Source: Chytridium lagenaria
Lineage: Eukaryota; Chytridiomycota; Chytridiomycetes; Chytridiales; Chytridiaceae
NCBI GenBank assembly: GCA_025449115.1
Contig: JAHLKC010000185.1
Location: 1 to 62,699, forward strand
Reading direction: 5' to 3'
DNA length: 62,699 nucleotides
This document shows, piece after piece, positions 9,084-20,542 of the stretch. Within the stretch, counting starts at the first letter, position 1. Each line of letters starts with the position of its first letter. A program made the position numbers and the translations under genes. Below the pieces are notes generated by a model that was given only the letters and a program-made list of their open reading frames with translations, did not search any database and was not told where the DNA came from.

Positions 9084-12030
9084 TTACACATCACAATGAT
9101 TCATTTGCCCACCTAGCAACAAAGTAATTCCAGCCTCAACTTGGCGATAATGATCTTCATCAAAGCTTGTGTAGTCGGAGGCCTTAAAGTAATCGCTTGC
9201 GATGGACGACCAGGCTTTCCTCAATATTCCTTCATGTCGCATTCGTGCATCAATATAATGTTTGCCCCATGTCTTTGCGAAAAGTGACCAGTCCTGATTC
9301 CTCAAGCTGCGATAAGACATCTTCCCAAAAGGCCTCGCGCTCCTTGAAGTGCTCTTCAGCATTTCTTGAGTCGCCAACATGTAAAACGAGATCCTCGAGG
9401 TTCTTCCAGTATTCCGTCACATCATCGCTCATTGACGGTATGTCCAGTTCATCGAAAATCTCCTTAAGTGTGAGGCTGTGCGGGGCTTGAGCAACAATTG
9501 CAGGGACGTTTTCTTCATCGACTTCCGCAACCGCGCCCGTGACAGCATTGAATGGTAGATCCTCCTCTTCTTCGTCGCTGTCGTCCTCAACTGAAGCTGA
9601 TGCTACCATCTCTTCCTCCTGTATAGATGCAAACATTGCCGCCCGCGCAGCTAGAGGGAGCCTATTTACTGCTTGTTGATGCTTTTCGGCCGAGTTGGAG
9701 TTGTAGTCGTTCAAGAGATTGTGGAAGTCGACTTTATGCTTCTTCAGCTTCCTTCGTAACTTTGATGTCATCGTTGTGCCTTCAAAGTTGCAAATTCAAG
9801 GTCAATAAAGTTTGTTTTATAGAAGGGATGTAAAAAGCAAAATATTGTGAACCAAAAAAAACTATTCGTACCTTGTCTTTTCCGTATAAGGCGTTCTATG
9901 CTGCGAATTGATGCCGCCTCAATATCTAATGCTTTCCGAAGTTGCTGCAGAACCTTTGAGCATTTCTTGCCAGCCAAATAGGATTGATGCTTCCGCGCGC
10001 GTTGAATTCGGTTGATCTCTATAGCTTCCGAGTACGTCATCCTCATTTGAACAATCCGCGTTTTAACACCTTTTCGCGCTAAAGCCCCAAGTCGGTCTAA
10101 TGCAGCATCTACATGTCGCATCATTATTTTTGGAGCACTTAAAAGGATATTAAAATATGACTTTCCGCAAAGAGACTAATAAAGTTACCTTGTTACCTTC
10201 CTAACGTCCGAGTGGTCCATGGTAGTGGCGATAGTAAGACGTCGATTGCCGTAAGTTTGGTGCTGAGTGTGTCCAATGACTGGTGCCATCACAGACCACT
10301 TCCTCTCACAGCCCTCGCCGTCAAAGTGCCCAAGACCCATTAAAACATGCGGAGAGAACATTGTTTGACACGCGTGGTCGTGGCAATACGCATGCAGCTT
10401 GGGCAGCATCATCATGTACGGAAGCTCAATGCCGTACTTGCGAAGATGTGCCGCTAGCTTGCATGAGATGTCATAACTCATAGCAATTTTCCGATTTGGA
10501 TACTCCTTTTTCACGTTGTCCAAGGCAGCCACCGCGTATGTTAGCTTCTCACCAACATCGACATCTACAAGGTTGTTAATAAAGATCTTAAAACATCAAA
10601 TCTTACCATATATTGCACCACATACTTCGTGTCGGCAAAAGACGCCAAAGATAGCCGCGATATCAGTCTTTCCGCCAGACTTATTGTCGTCACTCCCAGC
10701 GATAAATTGCGACGAACAGGATAACTTGTCGGATACGTTAGGCACCGCGTTCGCACGATAGGCCTCACTAGCCGTCTTTTGAGAAGTGGTTAAGTTCAAG
10801 GGATTTTCTAACTAACAGACTAACCTTAAAAGAAACTCTTATTGATATCTGATTCTCCATAGTCCCCCCCTCCACCATAGGCTTTGTTAAGCTTGCGAGC
10901 GGAGAAGTACCCATCGCACATCTTGAGGAAATAATATAAGTAAAAAATAAATTCATATGTGACGGACTTACCTGAATTAAAATACCCTTACTATCTTGAT
11001 TACCAAGGCAAGGGCATTTAGTTTTTCCTGCTCCATGTCGTTTAACAAGATCCCGGGTTATACGGCCGTGCCAGATAAGATGTTCTAGGATGAGAAACTC
11101 TCTCATAGCATCCAAGAATTCCGTGTAATAAGGCGGCTTCTCACTCTCCAACAAGTAAATGGAGTCCATTCGCGTTAAGAACTCCGCCTCGTATCCTGCT
11201 TGAAAGGACACCCCACCCTGTGCACGATATCTTGCCATCCTCCTCATCTTAGACAAATTAAACGCAACATCTAGATAACTTTACTTTAGAGACCACTTTC
11301 CAATAGGGCAGGGGTAACATACCTATGCCATGCACTCTAGCAGGCATAAATCCTTGGTCAAGGAGGACGAGTGCCGGCAAATGGTGAGAGCAGCCTTTGA
11401 CAAGAACAGTCTCCTTCCCCCGTCGCGTCATGGCAATGACAGTGTCGGTGTAATTATGATTCTCGCATACGCATGTGAATTCTTTCTGGTCTACACCGTC
11501 AGAATGAAGGAGCTCGTCGTCCGGATCAGCATAATGGATATGAAAAGTTCAAGCATCCTCATTCTGATACTATCAAAGTCCATGAGCCTAGACTCTCTGG
11601 ATTCAATGTATCGCTTCGCCCGCTTTGCCTTTAGTGCCGCAGATGGTATGTCGTCCCTGTCGAGAACGCGATCCAACCCAAAATCATCATCAAGATTTCT
11701 TGCGATGTCGTCGTAACCCAGCCATCGCGCTATACCTGCTCGGGGATCCATGTTGTCCTCTTCTGGAGGGTGTGGAGTCAACGCTCTTGCTTCATTCCTC
11801 AACTGCTCCTCATCCTGCTGTTGTTGCGCGGCAAGCTTCTCCCTTCCTTCAGTACTGCGTATGGCAGCAGCGGTTCGTATCATCGGTCCATCGATAATGG
11901 CATGTTCTGTCCTCTTTCGAAGCCGTGGAGGACTCCTGATTCCCATGTTGTAGTTGATGTACCTGCCGCGGTATAACATGCTAAATCCATCCGACAGGGT
12001 GTGAACGCCTTTCCTTTTTTTTGGGCCCAT
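9084..12030 (-). CDS. KDZ transposase, seven exons
   Basis: Cut-and-paste transposase of the Kyakuja-Dileera-Zisupton type. Exons by GT-AG sites: 12030-11323, 11247-10972, 10921-10825, 10775-10607, 10564-10197, 10137-9872, 9779-9084. Order: basic start MGPKKRKG; a cysteine cluster FTCVCENHN..GCSHHLP with LVLLDQGFMPA; a CPCLG motif; MCDGYFSARKL, the equivalent of the family DGNF..K motif; GVFCRHEVCGA; then the core YDISCKLAAHLRKY, HAYCHDHACQ and GHFDGEGCERKWS, the last being the hallmark DGE..ER segment; followed by coiled-coil and acidic regions. Single-base slips at about 11545 (GAAAAG), 10865 (run of seven C) and 9280 (AAAAG) break the frame. They are probably sequence errors, otherwise the element is non-autonomous. 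Confidence 0.82.
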
Positions 12031-12254
12031 GGTATAAATCCACTCCCAAGTACGGAGAAAGCAGAAGAGGGGAGAGAGAGAAATGGAGTGAGTAGAGAGA
12101 ACAATAATAGTGGGGTGGGGGGGATAAGCGAGATGGGTGAGCTCTAGAGGACGTTAGTGGTGAGCTACGGGAGAGGGCAGGTTGGAGTGTCAAGAGTTTT
12201 TAAGTGCAGACTTCAGCCTTTTTCTGCAAAATTGTCCAGTCAACACACTAATAA

Positions 12255-13126
12255 GAACATTAAAGGTCGCGGGGCTTGAACCCGCATAGGCCCACACAGC
12301 TGATGGGAGCCACATGATACAGGTATCCAGCCAGAAATTGAGATGAGGCTCCCTCCCTTTCCAGTCCAGCTCTTCATACATCGTGTTGACCACCAATGGC
12401 CGTCAGAGGGGCTTGAACCCTCTAAGACCCATAAAAACTACAAGGCCTCCTCTCCATGTGGCAGGAGAGAATGGGATGAGTGTATGCAGGTTGAGATGGG
12501 GTGATGGGTTGGGGATGAGGAGCGATGGAAGCGATAGGTTGCCGCCAGGCCGTCATGACGGCATCGATGGAGTCCGAGTTGAAAATGAACCCTCGACGTT
12601 TCAATGGTCGCCAGAGGGGCTTGAACCCTCATAGGCCCACACAGCTGATGGGAGCCACATGATACAATCATCTAGCCAGCAATCGAGATGCTCCCTCCCT
12701 TTCCAGTCCAGCTCTTCATACACCGTGTTGACCACCAATGGCCGTCAGAGGGGCTTGAACCCTCTAAGACCCATAAATACTCAAGGCCTCCTCTCCATGC
12801 TGCTGGGAAGAATGGGATGAGTGCAGGTGGGTTGAGATGGGGTGATGGGGTGATGGGTTGGGGGGTGGGGAGCGATGGAAGCGTCAGGCTGTCATGACGG
12901 TATCGATGGAGTTCGAGTTGAAAGTTATTAATGGGAAATGGGTTAGCGACAACCCGAAAATCCAAAAAATCTTCGGAACCGAAATACTGAAGGCAAAGTG
13001 TTTACCGTTTCAACTCAAAGTCCAAAACTCACGCCACTCAGCTCATCTTGAGTAAGTGCAGAAACAGGGATTTTTTATACATTTTTTTTGCCCTGTTTCA
13101 CGGCGATACAAAGGCCACACTGGGTG
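12255..13126 (-). repeat. KDZ element, right inverted terminal/subterminal repeat
   Basis: Reverse complement of the left terminus, with the same module order (GAGGGGCTTGAACCCTCT motifs at about 12410, 12612 and 12747). The outermost bases are CACTGGGTG followed by the target duplication. Confidence 0.85.
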
Positions 13127-13134
13127 CGATATGT
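13127..13134. repeat. Target site duplication CGATATGT, right copy
   Basis: Identical to 4020-4027 and directly abuts the right terminus of the KDZ element. Confidence 0.9.
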
Positions 13135-13230
13135 ATATACTCATGGGGAAAGTTGATGAATGTGTATTACAAGAGCTTTCTTCAGGCATCGTGTTACTAA
13201 ATAACTCCTTTCATTATTGATACCGCACAT

Positions 13231-14196
13231 ATGATGTCCACCAGAAAGACGCCGTCGTCCTTGAAGGACATTCCCATCGAAGTCAGTCAAATAATCGCAC
13301 TCTTTCTACCACCCAAGTCGGCCTCTCTCCTCCCATTACTTTCAAAGCATTTTCACTCCAACTTTTCCTTCATCCATACATCACTCCTATTTGCAACTCG
13401 CAACCTTGTGTCTTACAGCAAAAACGATACCAGCAATCTGTACCTTGATGGAACAACTCACCCCATCTACCTTGCCGCCCTTATCACTCACACCGACTTT
13501 GTCAACGCTCTTAGACATCTCAACTTTAAACCCATTTGTCGAATATGCCATCATATCGATCTCATCCTCAACCATTGTCCCAGGCATCATGTTTGGATAA
13601 AATCAGCATGCGCCATCGTTGAAGCAAACGACGCTGACGGTAACGGTTTTGGGATCATAAAATCCATGGACCTCACCGAATTTGGCACATTACACTTTCA
13701 ACTTGTAGCGGCTTTCGGTCTCAAAGACTCAATGAACATATTTGTCCTACGCCTTCAATCGGAAGAAACCGTGGAAGAAGAAGTAACGACTGTAATTGCT
13801 GAGGGTCTTCAGTTGGCCTTGCTGACAGCGATTCGGTACAGAGAGGTGGAGATGATCCGATTTATGGTAGAGACAATAGCAAGTTGGCAAGATCCTTCCA
13901 AGCCAAACGACATGGATAAGTTTTTCTACATGACAACGGTCACGATGGGGATTGCCTTCGGAACGATTGACATTGTCACGATGCTACTAGAGATGGAGAA
14001 TACGCTATCAATCAATCCTCCGGTACATCGGATTGAATTTGTAACATCTGTGCCAATGTTGGAGCTGGTACTTAGCCATCCTCGCTTAGAGCTTGAAGAT
14101 CTGGACGAGTTCATTCGTCGTTGCAAAAACGAAGGACGTGGAGACCTTCTCCTCGCTATGAAAAAAGTCACGCCTGTTGACCCCTGTTGCTCATAA
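13231..14196 (+). CDS. F-box-like protein with ankyrin-like helical repeats (321 residues)
   Basis: A single unbroken frame. Residues 10-55 (LKDIPIEVSQIIALFLPPK...) fit an F-box: a Pro-Ile/Val start, hydrophobic helices and a Ser/Leu-rich core, followed by LLFATRNLVSY. The rest consists of helical hairpins of about 30 residues (for example LALLTAIRYREVEMIRFMVE and GIAFGTIDIVTMLLEME) that resemble degenerate ankyrin repeats. A small Cys/His group (CRICHHIDLILNHCPRHH, residues about 104-121) is unusual. A role as an SCF substrate adaptor is inference from the F-box alone. The start codon is only about 97 bp from the KDZ target duplication, so the transposon now sits in its promoter. Confidence 0.6.
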   Translation: MMSTRKTPSSLKDIPIEVSQIIALFLPPKSASLLPLLSKHFHSNFSFIHTSLLFATRNLVSYSKNDTSNLYLDGTTHPIYLAALITHTDFVNALRHLNFKPICRICHHIDLILNHCPRHHVWIKSACAIVEANDADGNGFGIIKSMDLTEFGTLHFQLVAAFGLKDSMNIFVLRLQSEETVEEEVTTVIAEGLQLALLTAIRYREVEMIRFMVETIASWQDPSKPNDMDKFFYMTTVTMGIAFGTIDIVTMLLEMENTLSINPPVHRIEFVTSVPMLELVLSHPRLELEDLDEFIRRCKNEGRGDLLLAMKKVTPVDPCCS

Positions 14197-14419
14197 TGGG
14201 AATATATTGAAAGGTTAATCAAAACGCCCATCTTGACACACCGCTTTACTCAAACTTATTGAAAATGCAATATCGGATGGCAGTTCCTTATGATTACTCA
14301 TTCTTGCAAGGGACCTGTCCCAGTCCCCTCAGTTATTCGCCCCCTTTCAGGCTCCCCAATCGCAGCCCCATCCCTCCTCTGCAACGCTAAGGGTTTCACA
14401 AGCTCCGAAGACTTCATTA

Positions 14420-14629
14420 ATGACTAGACCGGAATTTGTGATAGGCATCGCGGCATTCAGCGCGCTTCTTCTTGGTCTCTTCCTCGGCATCCTCATTGCC
14501 ATTCTCCTTAGAAAAAATCGTCGGAAACGAAAAGTTGGCATAGCGAAACGAAATAAAAGCCTTACCGCAACGTTGACAGCGATTCCGATTCCGACACCGA
14601 CTGCACTTCTCCTCGTTCAAACATGTTGA
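14420..14629 (+). CDS. Putative small single-pass membrane protein
   Basis: The frame starts MTRPEFVIGIAAFSALLLG and contains one strong transmembrane segment (residues about 7-29), immediately followed by a basic stretch (RKNRRKRKVGIAKRNK), giving a cytoplasmic C-terminus by the positive-inside rule. The frame ends after 69 residues. A one-base slip near 14590 would continue into a Ser-rich tail (ATG at 14623), in keeping with the many slips in this window, so the true protein may be longer. No family recognised. Confidence 0.35.
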   Translation: MTRPEFVIGIAAFSALLLGLFLGILIAILLRKNRRKRKVGIAKRNKSLTATLTAIPIPTPTALLLVQTC

Positions 14630-14639
14630 AGCGTTCCCC

Positions 14640-15296
14640 CTCGATCAGTTCAACCCGCTCCTACGTATCTCACGCATCCATGTCCGTCCACTTCTTTCAA
14701 CAACGTCTACATCTATCCGTCCACCAGCATCCGTTGATATGTTGTCTATTAACTCCTTTGTTCGTACCGAAGGTGAGGTGTCATGCACCATGCCCTGTGT
14801 GTATGACTCAGGGAGATTTCTTAGTCGCCAATAGTAAGATTCTTTGTCACGCGAGCTTTGACGTGACCAGAGGCAATCTTGCTGAGAGGACGGCGGAAGG
14901 ACGGTCTCTAAACGGAAGCCCATGGCGAGCTGTTGGTTGAGTTTCGATGATCTCGAAGCGCTTTGCTGAGTCGGTAAGTTGAGTCGGCAAGTTTCTGCCA
15001 GACTAATCATGGCCTCGTTGATGTTGTTTGAGTATGAGATAAGCGGTCCTGTCAGTGAGGATTCGGTAATGTTTTTAAGTTGTATTTGTCTGAAAATATG
15101 CGTGTAGGTTGCTCAAACTAATAAGTCTCGTCGAAAATATTGAAAAGAGAGGTTTTCCCTTTCTTATATTCTATAACGTGCTGCCATATGGGTAGCGCAT
15201 TTCCTTTATCTCCATATTCTTATAACTTAAATGATAGTTCAAAAAAAATCCAAAAGAAATATATTATATTTGTGAATAAATGTCGTTAATGTTTTT
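14640..15296. other. Intergenic, no gene supported
   Basis: Contains the possible tail of the small membrane protein and, beyond 15010, AT-rich sequence that should hold the ERG3 terminator. Overlapping open frames on both strands lack recognisable motifs. Confidence 0.4.
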
Positions 15297-16396
15297 TTAC
15301 TCCTCCTTCAATCCCACAGACCCATTCTTGCCCTTCGCCTCCTTCTGCTCTGCCGCCTTCCGCGTACGCATCTTATCAAAGAACATTTCGCTACTAAACT
15401 CCTTCTCGGGCTTCTTGTAGCTGCCACCGATACGGTCCCTTGATAATAATGATGGTAAGAACAAGCTTTGTATGATGATGTAACAAAAAAAATGTTTTAC
15501 CAAAGAGTGGTGTACTGGCCGTAATTGTAGTTGAATTCGAGGTGGTGGACGTTGTGGTGAGCGGCGGAAAGAAGAACCTCATCGTCGGAGAGGTAGACAC
15601 TAGATTCGAAAATAAGTCAGAGGATTACTTTGTGGTCATAAATGTAACAATACAACTTACCCGTCATGAATGCTAATAGTCCATAATTGCACAAAAACAA
15701 ACATGAACAGGTACAGGGGTTTCCACATCGGGAAGAGGTATACGAAAACATGATAAGGAATAGACTGTCCATATCCATCCTATAAAAAAAAAATCATCAG
15801 TCTCAGCGTTCGACGGATAAACAAAGATAAATAAATCATCAGTCCCAGCGTTCGACGAATAAACAAATGTACATACCAAATAGTGGAACGCCAACGCCGC
15901 AACGGGGTCGTCACTTTCCAGGTATGATGCGGCTTATGAAGCCACGAATACATCCAAGGATGATGGAACCCCCGATGAATCCAATACACGAAACAATCCG
16001 TGAACGCCAAAAACCACAACACTTGCAACGGGACATGCCACCAATGTTCCAAATCATCATAGAGTTTTGAGTATCCCTGCAATTCGAAAAAGAACCATGG
16101 AACAGTGACCACCGCTGTCCATGGGAGTGAAGCGACGGAAAGGTAGATTTCTCGTTGGATTTGGTTTGGGAGAAACTTTGGGTGTTGAGCGTTTCTTTGT
16201 CAAAGAAAAAATGGTAGTTGATCCCTGCGCCGAGAAAGTAGATTGTGGTTCCTCCGAGGAAGAGGACTATCCAGAGGGAGATGAGCTGGCGGGGAATGGC
16301 ATCTCTGTCGATGACATGTTCACGGACGGGGGAGGGAAGACTGCTGTAGAGTTTATCAAACACCAAGTGATTGCTGACGTTCAGTAGCAGATCCAT
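15297..16396 (-). CDS. ERG3: C-5 sterol desaturase (ERG3)
   Basis: Introduces the C5-C6 double bond in ergosterol synthesis; a di-iron membrane enzyme of the endoplasmic reticulum. The start is ATG 16396. Membrane segments follow DRDAIPRQL. Three histidine boxes are present in order: HRGFHH (about 15975), HKPHH (about 15930) and HHNVHH (about 15555), with the family stretch [16 protein letters not shown] and the end motif [16 protein letters not shown]. Introns: about 15868-15782, 15660-15603 and 15500-15440. Single-base slips near 16180 (CCC run) and 15900 (TT run) shift the frame; adding one base restores the conserved sequence on both sides, which strongly suggests sequence error in an essential-type gene. 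The end is TAA at 15297. Confidence 0.9.
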
Positions 16397-16740
16397 TATG
16401 ATAGTCTTCTTGCAACGCAATGGAGGACTACGGTATAAGATTAAGTGATGATGCAGATGATGGAGGACGGAGTCTCGATCCCAAAGAGCCTTGAAGCCCT
16501 TGCAAGAAAGTGTGAGTGTGAAAACCAACATCACCCAACAGGAATTTTGGTGACGCACAATTGGACATGGCGTGACCCTTGTTACAACATCATGTACCTC
16601 GATAACGACAATGTCTACATTCACGTTCCAAAAAACTTGATTCCGTCAAGTTGGGCGAGTGCCGCTTATGCGTCGATGACGGAATTCAAGGCTGCAAAGA
16701 CGTCGCAAAAACCTCCAACCACGTCATCTTGCCGTAGCTG

Positions 16741-17491
16741 AGCGGTCAAGTAAAACCTGCTTACGCTGTCATTGCGCAAGTCATGGGATTACATCACTTC
16801 CAATGGCTTTACGTCAAGATTGCTGTCAGTGGAATATTTTGTACTCTTCATTGATCCTCCAACTTTAATTCATGTGCATAGATGATGATCAAAATATTTA
16901 TAGCTAATGGAGTAGTCATGAGCGGCTGCTCCTCAGAACCAACCACCAGAGGACCAATAAGAGCAACGACGCACAAAAACGTAAGATGGCCATAGCGCGC
17001 TACACGACACCCGGCTAAACAGAAACACTGATACGACGAAAAAGGAAGCGTTCAACAACCGACTTTTTTTCGCTATGTGTCCTCATAACTAACAGTGACT
17101 GGAAGTGATTTGAGAGTTGAGAGGGTAGGAGATGGGGAGACAAAAATGGGAGGGTTGCTCTTGCGATGAGGCGACACACGCGTTGAAGGGTGAAGCGGTC
17201 GGCTAGGGAGTCAAGATGAAGGAGGGAGGTCATGGAGTAGAGGAGAAGGTAGGAGATAGGGAGACAAATAAGAATAGAGTAAAAGCGTATTTATTTAATC
17301 GGCATATGAACGGGATTGAACAGAAGGATTGAAAAGAATCGCCGTTTCTTTGTTTTCTTTGAAGAAAGGGAAAGTTCCGATTATGAGATGGATTTAAAAC
17401 TACACAGGGAGAGGGGGGAACGCACGATCCAACGAGGTTCCGCAACAAAGTCAAATAGAATTCATTCTCAGGGTTATAGGGTTGTAGGGGA
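16741..17491. other. Intergenic, no gene supported
   Basis: Region upstream of ERG3 and downstream of the secreted two-domain protein. Short open frames only; nothing with a recognisable motif. Confidence 0.45.
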
Positions 17492-19891
17492 TTAGTAACC
17501 AAAGAAGGGGTTCTTGAAAGGGACGGTGAAGTAGTCGTCGTAGGGGATGTCGACGCACTTGCCACCACCAGAGGGAGAGACTGTACAAGAAAAAGAAAAT
17601 AGATCAGGTCAACGTTTTATATAATGGAAAGATGATGTAAGAAAGGATTATAACTCACCGTGAGCGCAGTGATGTTCAGGCCTGAAGAACCAAGTTGACG
17701 TGAATACTCCTGCACTGAACACTGTCAGCAGCAACCTGACTACCATCTCCAATAGGGATGGTTCCAATAAAGTGAGTAAAGCACTCAGGTTGACCCGGAC
17801 CACCGTAAACCTGGTTTTTGCCCTTGCAAGCCCTAGATTGAGAGATACAGATGGCAGCAGCGAGAGCAGGCTTGGAGAGCCAGTCAGGAACGTTAAAGGC
17901 AACCTCGTCGTTGAAACGGCCAGAGTTGTGGACCTGAACGTCGTATCCGGAAACCTCGTAGGCGTCGTTGAGGAACCAGAATCCTTGGACACGGAGGGGG
18001 TAGGTTTTCTTGGTGATGAGACTCATCATGACGTAGTCGATGGAGGTGGCAGCGACCTTGCCGTTGTTGACTGCGGGAAATAAGGCCGTGAGTTTAATTA
18101 CTTTATTTTGCATGGAAATAAAATATAAGTGAAAAAAAACACTACCATATCCGTTGATCTTAAGTCAGAGATGACGGGGATGAGACCAGAGGCAAGATCC
18201 TCGGGGTTGTCACTGCCAAAGATACCAAACTGGTACTCAACAGTGTCCTCCGTGTTGGTGAAAATACCAATCGGGCCAGATACGTCCAGAGGTATCGTTA
18301 GAGAAAGTCCTGGGGGACGATACCCGACTTTGCCCATGAAGGTTACCAGGGTAGATCTAGAACCAAATTATAAACGACCAATATTAAGCTGTGATCATTT
18401 TAAAAAATTCTGAGAACTTACGGTCTTATTGTAAATTGAAGACGGTGTACTTGGCCTCGGCAAAGTCCTTTACTTGCTGCACGTTGCTGGCATCCTTGGT
18501 AGAGGGAGTGTCGGTAAACGGTCTTCCGATGGGAACAAAGTAGTCGGTGTACTCGCTGTCAACGCACTTTGATCCACCGGAAGGGCCAAGGTTGTTGCAG
18601 TGAATATCCTTGCGGAGATAGGCAAGGTTGACTTCTCCAGCACGGCACTATTTTTCAGAATGAAGAATAAGAAGAAAAAGAAGCATGAGTCAACGAGGTG
18701 TTGAAAGGAGAAGGAGGAGGCAGGGTTTAGGCCAAGATGGGAAAAGAGAGTACAAAAGTACACGGAAAATCTTCCCGAGTCACAAACGAAATATGCACAG
18801 TACAACTTAAAAGGATCCCATGCACAACGGACGGATTGAGGAGGTTTGATCACTCACCAAAATGCTGTCGGATCCAAAGATAGCAGCCTCACCAAGTCCC
18901 TTGAAGGCAAGAGCGATTTCACAATTGGCAAGAGGCCATGGGGAGCTGAGGCCCTTACCGCAAATAGCCCTCTACAGAAACAAAAAAAGGAGTGGCACGT
19001 TAACAAATCGTCCATGGCTTCTTTCATTCCATTGTGTCATTCATAGAAATAGAAAAAAACAACAAAACTAACCTGAGCCTTGCAAGTCTTGCCAACCATG
19101 TCCAACTTCTCCATGGAGCCGTGGATGCGCTTGAAGAAGGTGTTCATGTTGTTAAGTAGACGTCGTATTGGGTGATCACAGAGCCCGAGGCACGTTCCTC
19201 GAACAGGAACTGAGCCTGAGCACGAATGCTGGCCTGGCCACCCTTGAGGTCCGAGACGGTAAGGTCAACAAAGGCATGAGCGGCAAGTCCAGTGTTGGCA
19301 AAGGCAGAGATCTTATAGCTCAACACCTCGGGGAAGAGTTGGAGGGTGTTGGAGGGGTTGTTGGAGCCAAACAAACCCCAGAAGTAATCCACTAGAAGAG
19401 AGAGGTGGAGAAACAAAAAGCATTAGCGCTGATAGAACAAGTATGTGTTTTCATGACACAAAAGCAGAATGCTTACTGGTATCGTCCAGGTTGTTCATGC
19501 GGCCGAAGGGGTGGATCCTGCCAACGACATTTGAAGCAAAGGTGCCCTCGGGGACGGTCCTAGTCTGTCTCAACACAGTCCTACCCTTGTTTGCCGAAAT
19601 CTAACCCCAGAGAGCAAAGAAGGACCACATCAACATTAGCAACAGCAAACAAGTAAGGTAGGTGTCCATGCAAGTTCACACCACATGCACCAAACCACAC
19701 AAGGATGGAATTGACAGAAATGAACTGCCCATCACACTTACCACATTCGAGTACACGCGATCAAGGGTTGCCATGTGACGGTCGTAAAGCTGACGCTCGG
19801 TGAATGAGTTCTTGTCAAGGACCTGGCCAGAAGCCATGTTGGCGACAGCCGCCACAAGGACAGCGATGAATGCACCAGTGAAGCGAACCAT
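17492..19891 (-). CDS. Secreted protein with two tandem copies of a cysteine-containing domain
   Basis: The start at ATG 19891 gives a signal peptide (MVRFTGAFIAVLVAAVANMA SG). The product contains two copies of one domain of about 220 residues. Each has a beta-rich first half (LFGSNNPSNTLQLFPEVLSY; IFGSDNPEDLASGLIPVISD), a middle cysteine pair region (CKAQRAICGKG; CISQSRACKGK), and a closing motif (CRAGEVNLAYL..HC..GPSGGSKCVD; CRSIHVNLV..EHHCAH.SPSGGGKCVD) ending in Y-x-DYF. At least eight introns. The end is FFGY then TAA at 17492. One-base slips occur near 19155 and 17685. The CRxxxxxL...HC...PSGGGxCVD signature seems a real conserved fungal extracellular module, but I cannot assign a function. 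Possible cell-wall or spore-surface role by inference. Confidence 0.6.
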
Positions 19892-20542
19892 GATGAGTAT
19901 AGATCGTAGTGTCTAACAGGTGCTAGGGGAATATCACTCTTTTCTATGTATTATTTTCTATGGTGTTTTAGGTATTAATAGCAAATCTAAGCGACAGATA
20001 AAAAAGACGAGCTAAAAAGAGGCCGTTAATTGAAATGACAGGGACGAGGTCTTTGATGCGAAAGGGGAGGTTACAGCTGGCCTGATTCTTATAAACTTTT
20101 TTTTTTTTATGCAAATGGATTGTATTACCGAGTAGCTTCAGGGGTGGTCACTCCTTGTGGTCAATGGGTCACTGATGACTGCAGCCACTGGTGACAATTA
20201 AAGCCCTGGGATCGATTCCTGCAAAGAGCAAAAGACACTCTTTACCATGGTCACTATGGCAAGGGAGGTGATGGTATAGAAATATCATACCGTCAACAAC
20301 AGAAAGTTTCGAGTGGACGTTTCGGTGTAGAATAAAGTAGCTGTGTTTACGTACAAGACTTTTTGATAAATACAGCTCAAGACCCAAAAGCAGGGGTTCC
20401 ATAGAAATTTGAGAGTTACAGACATGACAAGAAAAATGGAGAAACGAAGATTGGTAATGCAAGAAAAAACAATAAAGGGCAACATCAAAGAAGCAAAACG
20501 TCTATAAAAAACAACATTAAATTCAAAGGAAATATAATGTTT
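19892..20542. other. Intergenic with a tRNA-derived-looking segment
   Basis: At 20157-20215 a TGGTCAATGGG (A-box-like) is followed about 50 nt later by GGATCGATTCC (B-box-like), but the flanks do not fold into an acceptor stem, so it is not a working tRNA gene. The rest is the promoter side of the secreted protein and the 3' side of the GH26-like gene. Confidence 0.4.

Larger units (their letters stand above)
4028..13126 (-). mobile_element. Complete KDZ-family DNA transposon (9,099 bp), two genes
   Basis: The ends are exact inverted repeats beginning CACCCAGTGTGGCC, and the element is bordered by 8-bp duplications CGATATGT. The inverted termini are long (4028 to about 4915 and about 12255 to 13126), near-identical over the first 300 bp and then differing by small indels. 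Eight-base duplications are known for Kyakuja-Dileera-Zisupton (KDZ) elements, and the internal transposase has the matching motifs. Two minus-strand genes are carried: the transposase (9084-12030) and a homeodomain gene (5500-7972). Near-identity of the termini and an intact target duplication indicate recent movement. Strand is given by the gene direction. Confidence 0.88.

Noticed and set aside
16445..16741. Plus-strand 98-residue frame upstream of ERG3
   Set aside because: Lies in the ERG3 promoter/5' region, with no motif or splice partner.
17015..17233. Minus-strand frame with an F-box-like helix pattern
   Set aside because: Short, isolated, and without conserved neighbours; pattern could be chance.
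20157..20225. Possible tRNA gene (A-box and B-box spacing fit)
   Set aside because: No acceptor stem pairing and a poor T-stem; treated as tRNA-derived at most.
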